From Bacteroidales bacterium (GTDB lineage: Bacteria; Bacteroidota; Bacteroidia; Bacteroidales; UBA932): a stretch of DNA of 64,000 nucleotides. This document shows positions 1 to 7,491 of this stretch, piece by piece. The notes below the pieces were generated by a model. The model saw only the letters and a program-made list of their open reading frames with translations, made no database searches and was not told where the DNA came from. How positions within the stretch are numbered: position 1 is the first letter of the stretch; each line of letters begins with the position of its first letter. The DNA is taken from contig SUYR01000015.1 in assembly GCA_015060335.1 (NCBI GenBank), forward strand, positions 1 through 64,000, in the 5' to 3' direction. A program made the translations under genes and the position numbers.

Positions 1-111
1 CCTATCTTCCAGCATGCTGATCAGAGGCAGGAAAATCTCGTATGAGACTCCCAGGCCCGGGATCAGAAGCAGGGTTGGTGATCCGATATTGCCGAAGGTC
101 TTAAAATCCAT
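1..111 (-). CDS. alpha/beta hydrolase, N-terminal fragment (cut by window edge)
   Basis: A leftward reading frame opens with ATG at 111 and stays open for 37 codons to the edge. It begins MDFKTFGNIGSP and continues through TLLLIPGLGVSYEIF. A beta-strand followed by a PGLG turn near the N-terminus is how alpha/beta-hydrolase-fold proteins enter the oxyanion-hole region. The nucleophile elbow and catalytic triad would lie outside the window, so the substrate cannot be given. The family call is an inference from a short stretch. Confidence 0.5.
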   Translation of the reverse strand, partial: MDFKTFGNIGSPTLLLIPGLGVSYEIFLPLISMLEDR

Positions 112-144
112 AGAGTTCTATAAATCCGAATTTAGTTACCAGTT

Positions 145-275
145 ACGTCATGCCCGGCTCGACCGGGCATCTATAGTTCATCAGGATCAGTCATAATAGA
201 CTCAGAATAATCATGCCATTCGGGGTTGATTGTTTCAACCAATTGTCAGATCCCCGATCAGGTCGGGGATGACGG
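145..275. repeat. pair of REP-like palindromes in inverted orientation
   Basis: Two GC-rich hairpins stand out from AT-rich surroundings: ATGCCCGG(150-157)/CCGGGCAT(163-170) and ATCCCCGA(250-257)/TCGGGGAT(263-270), each with a 5-nt loop. Each carries CGTC or its complement GACG on its outer side (146-149 and 271-274), so the two units are inverted copies of one element about 80 nt apart. A third small hairpin (224-229/235-240) lies between. This layout matches REP/BIME-type intergenic repeats. No transposase is nearby. Confidence 0.6.
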
Positions 276-330
276 TAAATTCCGATTTATCGGTGTAAAG
301 TTATAATATTGGGTCTGGAAATCCAACTGA

Positions 331-468
331 TCACTAAAATTAACGTGTACCACTTTGGAGGCTAAAATCAGGCGCGGAATTGAGGAGTATGAACAGGGTA
401 AGGTTCATAAAATGGAGGAAGGGGAGAGTGTTGATGGCTTCCTTAGTCCAATGATTAATGAAGACTGA
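331..468 (+). pseudogene. truncated antitoxin of a YoeB-type module
   Basis: An open frame follows a stop at 328-330 and ends with TGA at 466-468, one base before the toxin ATG. It encodes a charged C-terminal tail (KIRRGIEEYEQGKVHK, then MEEGESVDGFL). There is no ATG in a sensible place (only TTG at 355), and the N-terminal DNA-binding half expected of a Phd/YefM- or RelB-like antitoxin is missing. The one-base spacing to the toxin is typical of toxin-antitoxin operons. I read it as the 3' remnant of an antitoxin gene. Confidence 0.5.
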
Positions 469-469
469 G

Positions 470-684
470 ATGTATAGAATAGTATTTTCTAACGACGCAA
501 AGAAGGACCTTAAGGAACTGAGCAAGAAAGCACCTCAGGCAGTAAAGAAGTTGAGCCACTTAAGGGTTATGACGGGAATGAATATTCGCGCCGTATAACG
601 CATGAGCACAGACTTGTGTATCGTATCTATGATGAAGTTATTGAAGTTCTAGTTCTATCTGCTTTCGGGCACTACAAGAAGTAG
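470..684 (+). pseudogene. YoeB/Txe-family mRNA interferase, frameshifted by internal deletion
   Basis: The first frame from ATG 470 encodes MYRIVFSNDAKKDLKELSKK followed by APQAVKKL, the N-terminal helices of a YoeB/Txe ribosome-dependent RNase. Near 554 the family match moves to another frame, EPLKGYDGNEYSRRITHEHR then LVYRIYDEVIEVLVLSAFGH, ending at TAG 682-684. The SRRITxEHRLVY segment holds the conserved catalytic and fold residues. The two halves together are shorter than the usual 85-90 residues, so a deletion of roughly 50 bp, not a multiple of three, removed the middle. The first frame now stops after about 44 codons, so no active toxin is expected. Confidence 0.7.
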
Positions 685-709
685 CCAATCTAGCAAGAAT
701 TATTATCAG

Positions 710-748
710 GCCTCGCATCACTGTGATGTGGGGCATTTCTTCTTTTTT
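710..748 (+). terminator. intrinsic terminator after the toxin-antitoxin remnant
   Basis: An 11-bp stem with two or three G-T pairs (710-720 with 724-734) closes a CTG loop and is followed by a T-rich run to 748. It sits 26 bp after the toxin stop codon and would end the toxin-antitoxin transcript. Confidence 0.6.
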
Positions 749-910
749 CGGTGTCTCCCCTTCCCGAAATATCGGTTATATAATCAATATTATGTTAACC
801 AAACAATACAGAATAACTCTCCCGCTGCCCTATGAAGAGAAAATCGGAAATCATCTGAAATAATTTTTATTGTAGCATCAAATTTGTTAAATTTGCGTCA
901 TTGAATTATT

Positions 911-1294
911 ATGACAAAAAGGACACTGCTCATATCTGTAATTTCATTACTTTTTACTGCATTCTTAAATGCGGCAGATGTCTTTGCCCCAGACAGCCAT
1001 GCAGAATCTCTTCAAGATCTGATATCAGAATATGTGCATGATTCTCATATCAGTCCTGCAGAACAGAAGATTCTGACTCCACGGCAGTCAAATCTCCTAT
1101 CACACTCTCAGACAAGAACTGTCTCCAAAAGACCTACCACTCAAAGAAATTCAAACAGATATCTGTTCTATACTTCAGGAAAGCCTGTAGGAGAATATTT
1201 CATCAGGTCATATCAGCTTACCGTCAACCTCTTCCCTACCGGGCTCTGCGAAACTTGTCGATTTTTTATAAGTCTCTGTAAATTAATCATTTAA
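911..1294 (+). CDS. small secreted protein of unknown function
   Basis: The protein has 127 residues. The first 22 form a clear signal peptide (MTKRTLLISVISLLFTAFLN, then an Ala-Ala-Asp cleavage region). The mature part is hydrophilic and rich in Ser, Thr and Gln, with no domain I recognise. The C-terminus (RFFISLCKLII) is hydrophobic, with two Cys in CETC. A -7 box TAAATTTG lies at 888-895, 15 bp before the ATG, so the leader is very short. It is followed by a hairpin at 1343-1364, not by a co-directional overlapping gene. It could be a rapidly evolving exported peptide or a decaying gene. Confidence 0.5.
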   Translation: MTKRTLLISVISLLFTAFLNAADVFAPDSHAESLQDLISEYVHDSHISPAEQKILTPRQSNLLSHSQTRTVSKRPTTQRNSNRYLFYTSGKPVGEYFIRSYQLTVNLFPTGLCETCRFFISLCKLII

Positions 1295-1404
1295 TGAGTA
1301 AGACAAGGTCAAAATAATGCCGTGTCAATATTACATCTATTTGTGTATGCGCTCCGCATTACACCTATAACTCATTATAAATCAACTTATTAAACGATTA
1401 CTTT

Positions 1405-1848
1405 ATGGAAAAGAATTTTAACAGGGTTCGCTCTGTCAAGGATATTGTCATATTCACATCTCTCGTAGTATTAGGATCTGTACTTGTCGCACTTCCGACA
1501 TCAACATCAATAAACATTCTGGGTTTCTTCATGATCTTCACAGGAATTATACTTGCGATATTTCTGAAAAGCGGATATAAGGATGAAACAGGCGTTAGAT
1601 TCAACAAGGAAGAAATGTATTTCGACAAATCCAGACAGACTGAACTATCAAAGGCAATTACATCAAAATTATGCCAGTCTGACGTTGCTGAAATCAACAA
1701 AGGTAACGGAATCAGACTGGATATTTATCACAATCAGAAACTCGGCAAATCTTATGTTCAGCTTCACGAATATGTTCCATACAAATACGAACCTTGTACC
1801 GCATTGTATGAACATCCATATGAGAACATATCTGAAATCCTGAAGTAA
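1405..1848 (+). CDS. two-helix membrane protein of unknown function
   Basis: This is a 147-residue protein. Two membrane segments (about 12-30 and 35-53) form a hairpin near the N-terminus, followed by a polar, probably cytoplasmic domain of about 95 residues containing KLCQSD and an aromatic HEYVPYKYEP stretch. I recognise no family. Its stop codon shares one base with the ATG of the downstream Ca2+/Na+ antiporter (TAATG at 1846-1850), so the two are very probably co-translated. An accessory or regulatory role for the antiporter is possible, but this is inference from overlap only. Confidence 0.6.
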   Translation: MEKNFNRVRSVKDIVIFTSLVVLGSVLVALPTSTSINILGFFMIFTGIILAIFLKSGYKDETGVRFNKEEMYFDKSRQTELSKAITSKLCQSDVAEINKGNGIRLDIYHNQKLGKSYVQLHEYVPYKYEPCTALYEHPYENISEILK

Positions 1849-2804
1849 TGACATATATTGTATTGATACTCACCTTGGTCGGCATTGTAATCGGTGCCGA
1901 CCTGTTGGTTTCGGGTTCGGTTGGAATTGCAAGGAGATTCAGGATATCCGATTTCGTTATCGGTGCCGTAATTGTCGGTGTAGGCACCTCAATGCCTGAG
2001 TTGACTGTAAGTTTCATTGGTGCACTTCAAGGGAATGCTGAGGTGGCAATAGGCAATGTAGTTGGCTCAAATATATTTAATGTTCTGGGAATACTGGGTA
2101 TAACAACTATGTTATTTCCTCTTGCTGTCAGCAAGGAAAGTATGAAATTTGAGATACCGTTCTGCATCGGAATTTCAATCCTGCTGACTATGCTTGTATT
2201 CAATTTCTTCCTCGTGCAAGATCCGGTTCTCAGCAGAATCGATGGACTGATTCTCATATCGGTATTCGTCGCGTTCATGTATATATCCTTGAAAAGAGGA
2301 CGCCAGCAGATTGAAATCGGGGAATTATCAGAAAAGGAACCAGCACTGCTTCCTAATGTATGGATTTCTGTATTGAAGACTATTGGAGGTCTTGGCCTAC
2401 TGATCTTGAGCTGCGACTATTTTGTCGATACGGCTGTCGGTCTGGCCAGAAGATTCGGTGTGAATAACGGATTTATCTCCATCACTCTGATTGCTTGCGG
2501 CACTTCCCTGCCGGAGCTTGCTGCATCCATTACAGCTGCTATTAAAAAGAATGCAGACCTTTCATTGGGAAATATTGTAGGGTCAAATATATTCAATGCA
2601 GGACTTATCCTGGGCATCAGTTCACAGGTTACTCCTCTGACATCACCTGAAATTACAATAGTCGATTATATTATCATGATATTTGCTGCATTGATGCCGA
2701 TGGTACTATGCAGGAAAGGAAAGATATCAAGAGTCGGCGGCCTGTTCATGTTCCTTTGTTTTGTCGCCTATAATATATACCTGCTAAAAACACAAATGTT
2801 ATAA
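1848..2804 (+). CDS. Ca2+/Na+ antiporter, CaCA family (YrbG-like)
   Basis: This inner-membrane cation/Ca2+ exchanger has 318 residues and about ten predicted helices. Both family-defining alpha-repeats are present: GTSMPEL at 46-52 with GNVVGSNIFN near 69-78, and GTSLPEL at 218-224 with GNIVGSNIFN at 241-250. The acidic residue of each GTSxPE motif coordinates the cation in characterised members. The length is typical of bacterial members such as YrbG. It overlaps the preceding two-helix protein by one base and lies 4 bp before the Na+/phosphate symporter, so the three form an operon. A paralogue lies at 8907. Ion preference cannot be read from sequence. Confidence 0.9.
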   Translation: MTYIVLILTLVGIVIGADLLVSGSVGIARRFRISDFVIGAVIVGVGTSMPELTVSFIGALQGNAEVAIGNVVGSNIFNVLGILGITTMLFPLAVSKESMKFEIPFCIGISILLTMLVFNFFLVQDPVLSRIDGLILISVFVAFMYISLKRGRQQIEIGELSEKEPALLPNVWISVLKTIGGLGLLILSCDYFVDTAVGLARRFGVNNGFISITLIACGTSLPELAASITAAIKKNADLSLGNIVGSNIFNAGLILGISSQVTPLTSPEITIVDYIIMIFAALMPMVLCRKGKISRVGGLFMFLCFVAYNIYLLKTQML

Positions 2805-2808
2805 TACT

Positions 2809-4551
2809 ATGGGAATCTTACAGATCTTTACTCTTTTAGGAGCCTTGGGTATGTTCCTCTACGGAATGAACCTGATGAGTTCCGGACTACAGAAAGCAGC
2901 CGGTGACAGACTGCGCAGTTTCCTGTCTGCCATGACATCATCTCCTTTCAAAGGAGTCCTGACTGGCCTCGGCATCACCTCTGTCATACAGTCATCAAGT
3001 GCTACGACCGTAATGGTTGTAAGTTTCGTGAATGCAGGACTGCTTAGTCTCGCTCAGGCGATCAGCGTGATTATGGGTGCAAATATCGGTACCACAGTAA
3101 CAGCCTGGCTTGTTGCATGGCTCGGATTCAAAGCCGACATTTCAATTCTGGCTATTCCATTGATGGCATTGGGTTTCATCCTCTCGATTTCAAAGAAAAG
3201 CCAGAGACGAAACATTTCCGAACTGATTGTCGGTTTTTCTCTACTGTTCCTTGGTCTTTCCATGATGAAGAATTCCGTTCCGGATCTGAGCAGTACTCCT
3301 GAAGTGCTTTCATTCATAAAGGGTTGGCAGGGACATGGCTTCGGATCAGTACTGATATTCCTTGTGTTCGGAACACTTCTGACTCTGGTACTTCAATCCT
3401 CATCAGCTACTATGGCCTTGACACTCATTATGTTGAATATGGGATGGATAAGGTTTGACATGGCATGTGCAATGGTACTCGGTGAAAATATCGGAACAAC
3501 AATTACCGCCAATATTGCAGCAGCAGTAGGTAATTCTTCCGCAAAGAGAGCTGCACTTGCACACACTGTATTCAATGTGTTCGGAGTGATATGGGCATTG
3601 GCTACATTCCCATTCTTACTCAAGATGATAGGTGCCATAACATCAGGCATCTTCGGAGTTCCGAATCCTGCAGCTGACAACTTTGAAATTACTGTGGAAA
3701 AAGGAATGCAGACCGACTCGCAGACATCTGCATTATATGGACTTTCTATGCTTCATACCCTTTTCAACACGATAAACACGATGATATTGATCTGGTTTAT
3801 TCCGATAATTGAAAAGATAGTATGCAAGGTAATCAAGGATTCAAAGAAGAAAGAAGACGAGGCATTCAGACTCAAGTATATTTCTGCAGGTCCGCTTGCA
3901 ACACCAGAACTTGCTACAGAACAGGCACTTAAGGAAATCATCCATTTTGCAGAAATTTCAAGAAGAGGTCTTGGATATGTCAGCTCGGCAGTCAATGAAA
4001 CTGACCCTGACAGATTCGAGGAATACCGTGCGAAACTTGTCAAGTACGAGGAAATTTCAGACAGGATAGATTATGAGATAGCAGCATTCCTTAACGCCGT
4101 ATCTGCTGAGGAAATCAGCGAAACCACTTCGTTCAAGATCAAGGCTATGTACAAGATAATCAGCGAACTTGAATCTCTTGGAGACTCAGGTGAAGCAATA
4201 AGCAGAGTACTTTCAAGAAAGAATATTCACAAGAAATCATTTGATGCTGATGATCTTAAGAAGATTAATTTCATGATTACTCTGGTAGATAAGGCATATG
4301 GTGCTATGATTGAGAACCTCCATCTGGCAGACAGCGGAAATCTCGACAATATTTCCAATGCTTGTGCTGCAGAAGACCACATCAACAATCAGAGAAATTA
4401 TCTGCGCGACGAAGAGATCGAGAATCTCGAAACCGGAAACAAGAATTATCAGACCAGTGTTTATTACATGGATATTATTAGCGAACTTGAGAAAATGGGA
4501 GACTTCATCATCAATATTTCTCAAGACCTGCTTAAATATAAAGTTTCATAA
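2809..4551 (+). CDS. Na+/phosphate symporter with C-terminal PhoU-like domain
   Basis: This 580-residue PNaS-family protein imports phosphate with sodium. The duplicated core shows QSSSAT at 61-66 and 197-202, paired with GANIGTT at 91-97 and GENIGTT at 226-232. About eight membrane segments span residues 1-350. From about 370 to the end the protein is soluble and helical, as in the PhoU-like domain found on YjbB/NptA-type members, where it probably controls transport. It is last in the operon with the Ca2+/Na+ antiporter and ends just before the rlmD promoter/hairpin. Confidence 0.9.
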   Translation: MGILQIFTLLGALGMFLYGMNLMSSGLQKAAGDRLRSFLSAMTSSPFKGVLTGLGITSVIQSSSATTVMVVSFVNAGLLSLAQAISVIMGANIGTTVTAWLVAWLGFKADISILAIPLMALGFILSISKKSQRRNISELIVGFSLLFLGLSMMKNSVPDLSSTPEVLSFIKGWQGHGFGSVLIFLVFGTLLTLVLQSSSATMALTLIMLNMGWIRFDMACAMVLGENIGTTITANIAAAVGNSSAKRAALAHTVFNVFGVIWALATFPFLLKMIGAITSGIFGVPNPAADNFEITVEKGMQTDSQTSALYGLSMLHTLFNTINTMILIWFIPIIEKIVCKVIKDSKKKEDEAFRLKYISAGPLATPELATEQALKEIIHFAEISRRGLGYVSSAVNETDPDRFEEYRAKLVKYEEISDRIDYEIAAFLNAVSAEEISETTSFKIKAMYKIISELESLGDSGEAISRVLSRKNIHKKSFDADDLKKINFMITLVDKAYGAMIENLHLADSGNLDNISNACAAEDHINNQRNYLRDEEIENLETGNKNYQTSVYYMDIISELEKMGDFIINISQDLLKYKVS

Positions 4552-4567
4552 ATTCAGTTAATTTTGA

Positions 4568-4598
4568 TATTTTTGCAGCCCATATTGTTATGGGCTGC
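4568..4598 (+). promoter_or_regulatory. rlmD -7 promoter box fused to a perfect terminator-like hairpin
   Basis: TATTTTTG at 4568-4575 matches the -7 consensus TAnnTTTG. Its last G is the first base of a perfect 10-bp stem (4575-4584 with 4589-4598, loop TTGT), followed by TTAATTTTA. The hairpin fits an intrinsic terminator for the upstream transport operon, while the box fits the rlmD promoter. Confidence 0.55.
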
Positions 4599-4612
4599 TT
4601 AATTTTATAAAT

Positions 4613-6019
4613 ATGGCAAGAAAGAAACAGGAAATAATACTGGAAAATGTTGTAATAGAAGCTGTTGCAGCAGAAGGAAAGGCGTTGGCCAGAATTGACG
4701 GAACAGTTCTGTTTGTACAGTTTGCGGTGCCTGGTGATATTGTAGATGTAAAAGTCACCAAAAAGAAGAAGAACTATATGGAGGGTTTCATTCTCCGTAT
4801 GGTCAAACCTTCTGAACATCGTCTTGAGCCGTTCTGCAAACATTTCGGCGTATGTGGAGGATGCAAATGGCAGCCACTTCCATATGAAATGCAGCTGCAG
4901 GCCAAACAGCAGCAGGTATATGATCAGCTTGTACGCATAGGACATCTTGATGTTCCGGAGATTTCACCAATCGTCGGTTCTGATGAGACTACATATTACA
5001 GGAATAAGCTCGAATTCACATTCTCTCAGCGCAGATGGATATTCGACAATGAAGATGCCGAGGTCCTCTCAGAAAAGGAAAAATACGGACTCGGTTTCCA
5101 TGTAGGACGTTTCTTTGACAAGGTACTGGATATAGAACATTGCTATCTTCAGCCTGATCCGTCAAACGAGATACGTCTGTTCATCAAGAAATATGCACTC
5201 GATAACGGTCTGACCTTCTTCAATATACGTGAACACGAAGGTTTCCTGAGAAACATGATAGTACGTACTACTCAGGAAGGAAATGTCATGCTCATCCTAT
5301 GTTTCTACTATGAAGATGCAGAAGCCAGAACAGCACTTCTTGATGCAGTATCTATGGCATTCCCACAGATCACATCCCTCTTCTATGTAATCAACGGAAA
5401 AGCAAATGACTCGATTTCCGATCAGGAATGCGTCCTATATAAAGGAGAAGATGCCATATACGAATACATGGAGGGACTGAAGTTCAAGATCGGTCCGAAG
5501 TCATTCTATCAGACCAATACGAAACAGGCCTACAAATTATACAGCGTAGCCCGCGAATTTGCGGCACTGACCGGCTCAGAAGTTGTTTATGACCTCTATA
5601 CTGGAACTGGTACTATAGCTCAGTTCGTATCTCGTCTGGCATCTAAAGTAGTTGGAATAGAATATGTTCCTGAAGCTATAGAAGATGCTAAGATCAATGC
5701 TGCAAACAACAATATCACCAATTGCGACTTCTACGCAGGAGATATGAAAGACATTCTGACTGACTCATTTGTAGAAGAACATGGCCGTCCTGATGTCATC
5801 ATATTGGACCCACCTCGTGCCGGCATTCATCCGGATGTTGCAAAGGTAATACTGAATGCAGCTCCAGACCGCATGGTATATGTAAGCTGCAATCCGGCAT
5901 CGCAGGCACGAGATCTGGAAATTCTATGTAAGGATTATGAGATTACAGCCGTCAGACCTGTTGACATGTTCCCTCACACCCACCATGTAGAAAATGTAGT
6001 GGCGTTGAGACGCAGATAA
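4613..6019 (+). CDS. rlmD: 23S rRNA (uracil-5-)-methyltransferase, RlmD/RumA family
   Basis: This 468-residue SAM-dependent enzyme makes 5-methyluridine in 23S rRNA. In order: an N-terminal TRAM (OB-fold) domain at about 8-65, the four Cys that hold the [4Fe-4S] cluster (Cys75, Cys81, Cys84 in CKHFGVCGGC, and Cys177), then the Rossmann methyltransferase domain with VYDLYTGTGT, motif LDPPRAG (398-404), the nucleophilic Cys426 in VSCNP and the C-terminal HHVE. All key residues are intact. Assignment to RlmD rather than RlmC or a dual-site enzyme is by general similarity, since Bacteroidota members often form separate subgroups. Confidence 0.85.
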   Translation: MARKKQEIILENVVIEAVAAEGKALARIDGTVLFVQFAVPGDIVDVKVTKKKKNYMEGFILRMVKPSEHRLEPFCKHFGVCGGCKWQPLPYEMQLQAKQQQVYDQLVRIGHLDVPEISPIVGSDETTYYRNKLEFTFSQRRWIFDNEDAEVLSEKEKYGLGFHVGRFFDKVLDIEHCYLQPDPSNEIRLFIKKYALDNGLTFFNIREHEGFLRNMIVRTTQEGNVMLILCFYYEDAEARTALLDAVSMAFPQITSLFYVINGKANDSISDQECVLYKGEDAIYEYMEGLKFKIGPKSFYQTNTKQAYKLYSVAREFAALTGSEVVYDLYTGTGTIAQFVSRLASKVVGIEYVPEAIEDAKINAANNNITNCDFYAGDMKDILTDSFVEEHGRPDVIILDPPRAGIHPDVAKVILNAAPDRMVYVSCNPASQARDLEILCKDYEITAVRPVDMFPHTHHVENVVALRRR

Positions 6020-6022
6020 GAA

Positions 6023-6059
6023 AAACGGTTCCTAAAACTAAATGTTTCAGGAACCGTTT
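6023..6059. terminator. bidirectional terminator between rlmD and the peroxidase gene
   Basis: A perfect 11-bp inverted repeat (6023-6033 with 6049-6059) has a 15-nt loop. A-rich and T-rich flanks let it act on both converging genes. Confidence 0.75.
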
Positions 6060-6065
6060 CCTTTA

Positions 6066-7466
6066 TTAGTGACCGTGTATCTCATCACGTGAATTAGAGG
6101 TCGTTATCGGTGTTCCGTCATACTCTCCTGTAAGTGTCTTGAGGAAAGAAGTGATAGATGCCACCTCATAGTCGCTAAGGTTGACTCCGCTCTGATACAA
6201 TCCCATATCTCGGACTGCCTCTTCAAGAGTTTCCCTTGTACCGTCATGATAATACGGCCAAGTATGCTCTATGTTACGCAGACCCGGTACCTTGAATCTA
6301 TGTCTGTCACGTTCGACACCTGTCTCCTTGAAACGTCCATTGTCCTCATTTGTGAGTTCAAGACCTCGTTCAGCAAAATAATGTCTGCGAAGCCCCATAA
6401 GTTCATAAGTCAGACCACCAAGATTCTGTCCTGCGTGACAGGTTGCACAATCATACTTCTTGAACAATTCATATCCTTCGAGCTGTTCAGCTGTAATCGC
6501 ATCATCATCACCTCTAAGCCATTTGTCAAATGGAGAATCAGGAGTAATGAGAGTTCTCTCGAACTGCTCTATTGCATCAGTGATATTTGCCTCAGTAAGT
6601 CCGTCAGGATAAACCTCGGTAAAGGCTTTTGCAAACTTCCTGTCAGCCTTGAGCTTGGCAATAATCTGGTCGAAAGACTCCGAAGCCATTTCGACAGGAT
6701 TGAGAGGAGGACCTGCAGCCTGATCTGCGAGAGTCTTTGCACGGCCATCCCAGAATTGTACAAAATTATATACTGCATTATATACTGTAGGAGCATTCAC
6801 TCCTCCAAGCTGATCATTCACTCCATGTGAATACTGGTGATTATCCACACCTGCATTCTGAAGTTCATGACAGGTAGCACAGGAAACAGTATTATCGACA
6901 GAAAGTCGTGTGTCATGATACAACGCATATCCCAAAGCGGCTTTTGCGGCATCGTATTCAAGCACCTTGTCAATAGGGCGTACAGGCTCAGCTGCTCTGT
7001 CGCCTGTCAGTCCGTCATTGTAGATGGCAGTACGCATTTTTCTGACCCAGTCCAGAACAATTTCACGTTTAGCCGGAGTCAATGAACTGCCCCAATGTAC
7101 TAGGTAGTACTTAGGCATCGGCATACGGTCATCAAGTACGACTTTTTCGACCTTTGCCAATTCAACTGCATTCACCTCATTTCCTGCCTTAAGGTCTTCC
7201 ATGAACTTAGTCATATCGAATGCCCTGTAACCGGAATCCACATCCGTCATCACAATATCCCCGGCAACAGGAATCTTTGCATAGAACGGGAGCTCAGGAT
7301 CAGCGGAATGGCAGCTTAGGCAGCCGCCTTCTGTAAAGATCTCATAAACCTGCTCATTCAACGGAAGTTCCGATGACGGCACCTGATTGACAGCCCTATA
7401 GATCACTGTCAATACCGCAGCTGCTACCAGCAGACCGATTGCGGCAAATCTTACCAATTTCTTCAT
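6066..7466 (-). CDS. tri-haem cytochrome c peroxidase (MauG/CCP family with extra haem domain)
   Basis: The protein has 466 residues, starting with one N-terminal membrane anchor or signal (5-24), so it acts in the periplasm. Three CxxCH haem-attachment sites are visible: Cys49/Cys52/His53 (CLSCH), Cys196/Cys199/His200 (CATCH) and Cys340/Cys343/His344 (CATCH). The last two belong to the di-haem peroxidase core that reduces H2O2 to water. The first lies in an added N-terminal haem-binding domain, as seen in other Bacteroidota peroxidases. It lies 25 bp downstream of the NfeD-like gene and is probably co-transcribed with it. It implies a c-type cytochrome maturation system elsewhere. Confidence 0.88.
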   Translation of the reverse strand: MKKLVRFAAIGLLVAAAVLTVIYRAVNQVPSSELPLNEQVYEIFTEGGCLSCHSADPELPFYAKIPVAGDIVMTDVDSGYRAFDMTKFMEDLKAGNEVNAVELAKVEKVVLDDRMPMPKYYLVHWGSSLTPAKREIVLDWVRKMRTAIYNDGLTGDRAAEPVRPIDKVLEYDAAKAALGYALYHDTRLSVDNTVSCATCHELQNAGVDNHQYSHGVNDQLGGVNAPTVYNAVYNFVQFWDGRAKTLADQAAGPPLNPVEMASESFDQIIAKLKADRKFAKAFTEVYPDGLTEANITDAIEQFERTLITPDSPFDKWLRGDDDAITAEQLEGYELFKKYDCATCHAGQNLGGLTYELMGLRRHYFAERGLELTNEDNGRFKETGVERDRHRFKVPGLRNIEHTWPYYHDGTRETLEEAVRDMGLYQSGVNLSDYEVASITSFLKTLTGEYDGTPITTSNSRDEIHGH

Positions 7467-7491
7467 AGGAGAAAATCAATAAAAATAAATA

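Noticed and set aside
14..196. 60-codon plus-strand ORF at the left edge
   Set aside because: It runs antisense over the alpha/beta hydrolase start and into the palindromic repeat, and its translation resembles no protein family.
1343..1364. Hairpin between the small secreted protein and the two-helix protein, as a riboswitch
   Set aside because: A single short stem with no recognised aptamer features. It is probably a weak terminator.
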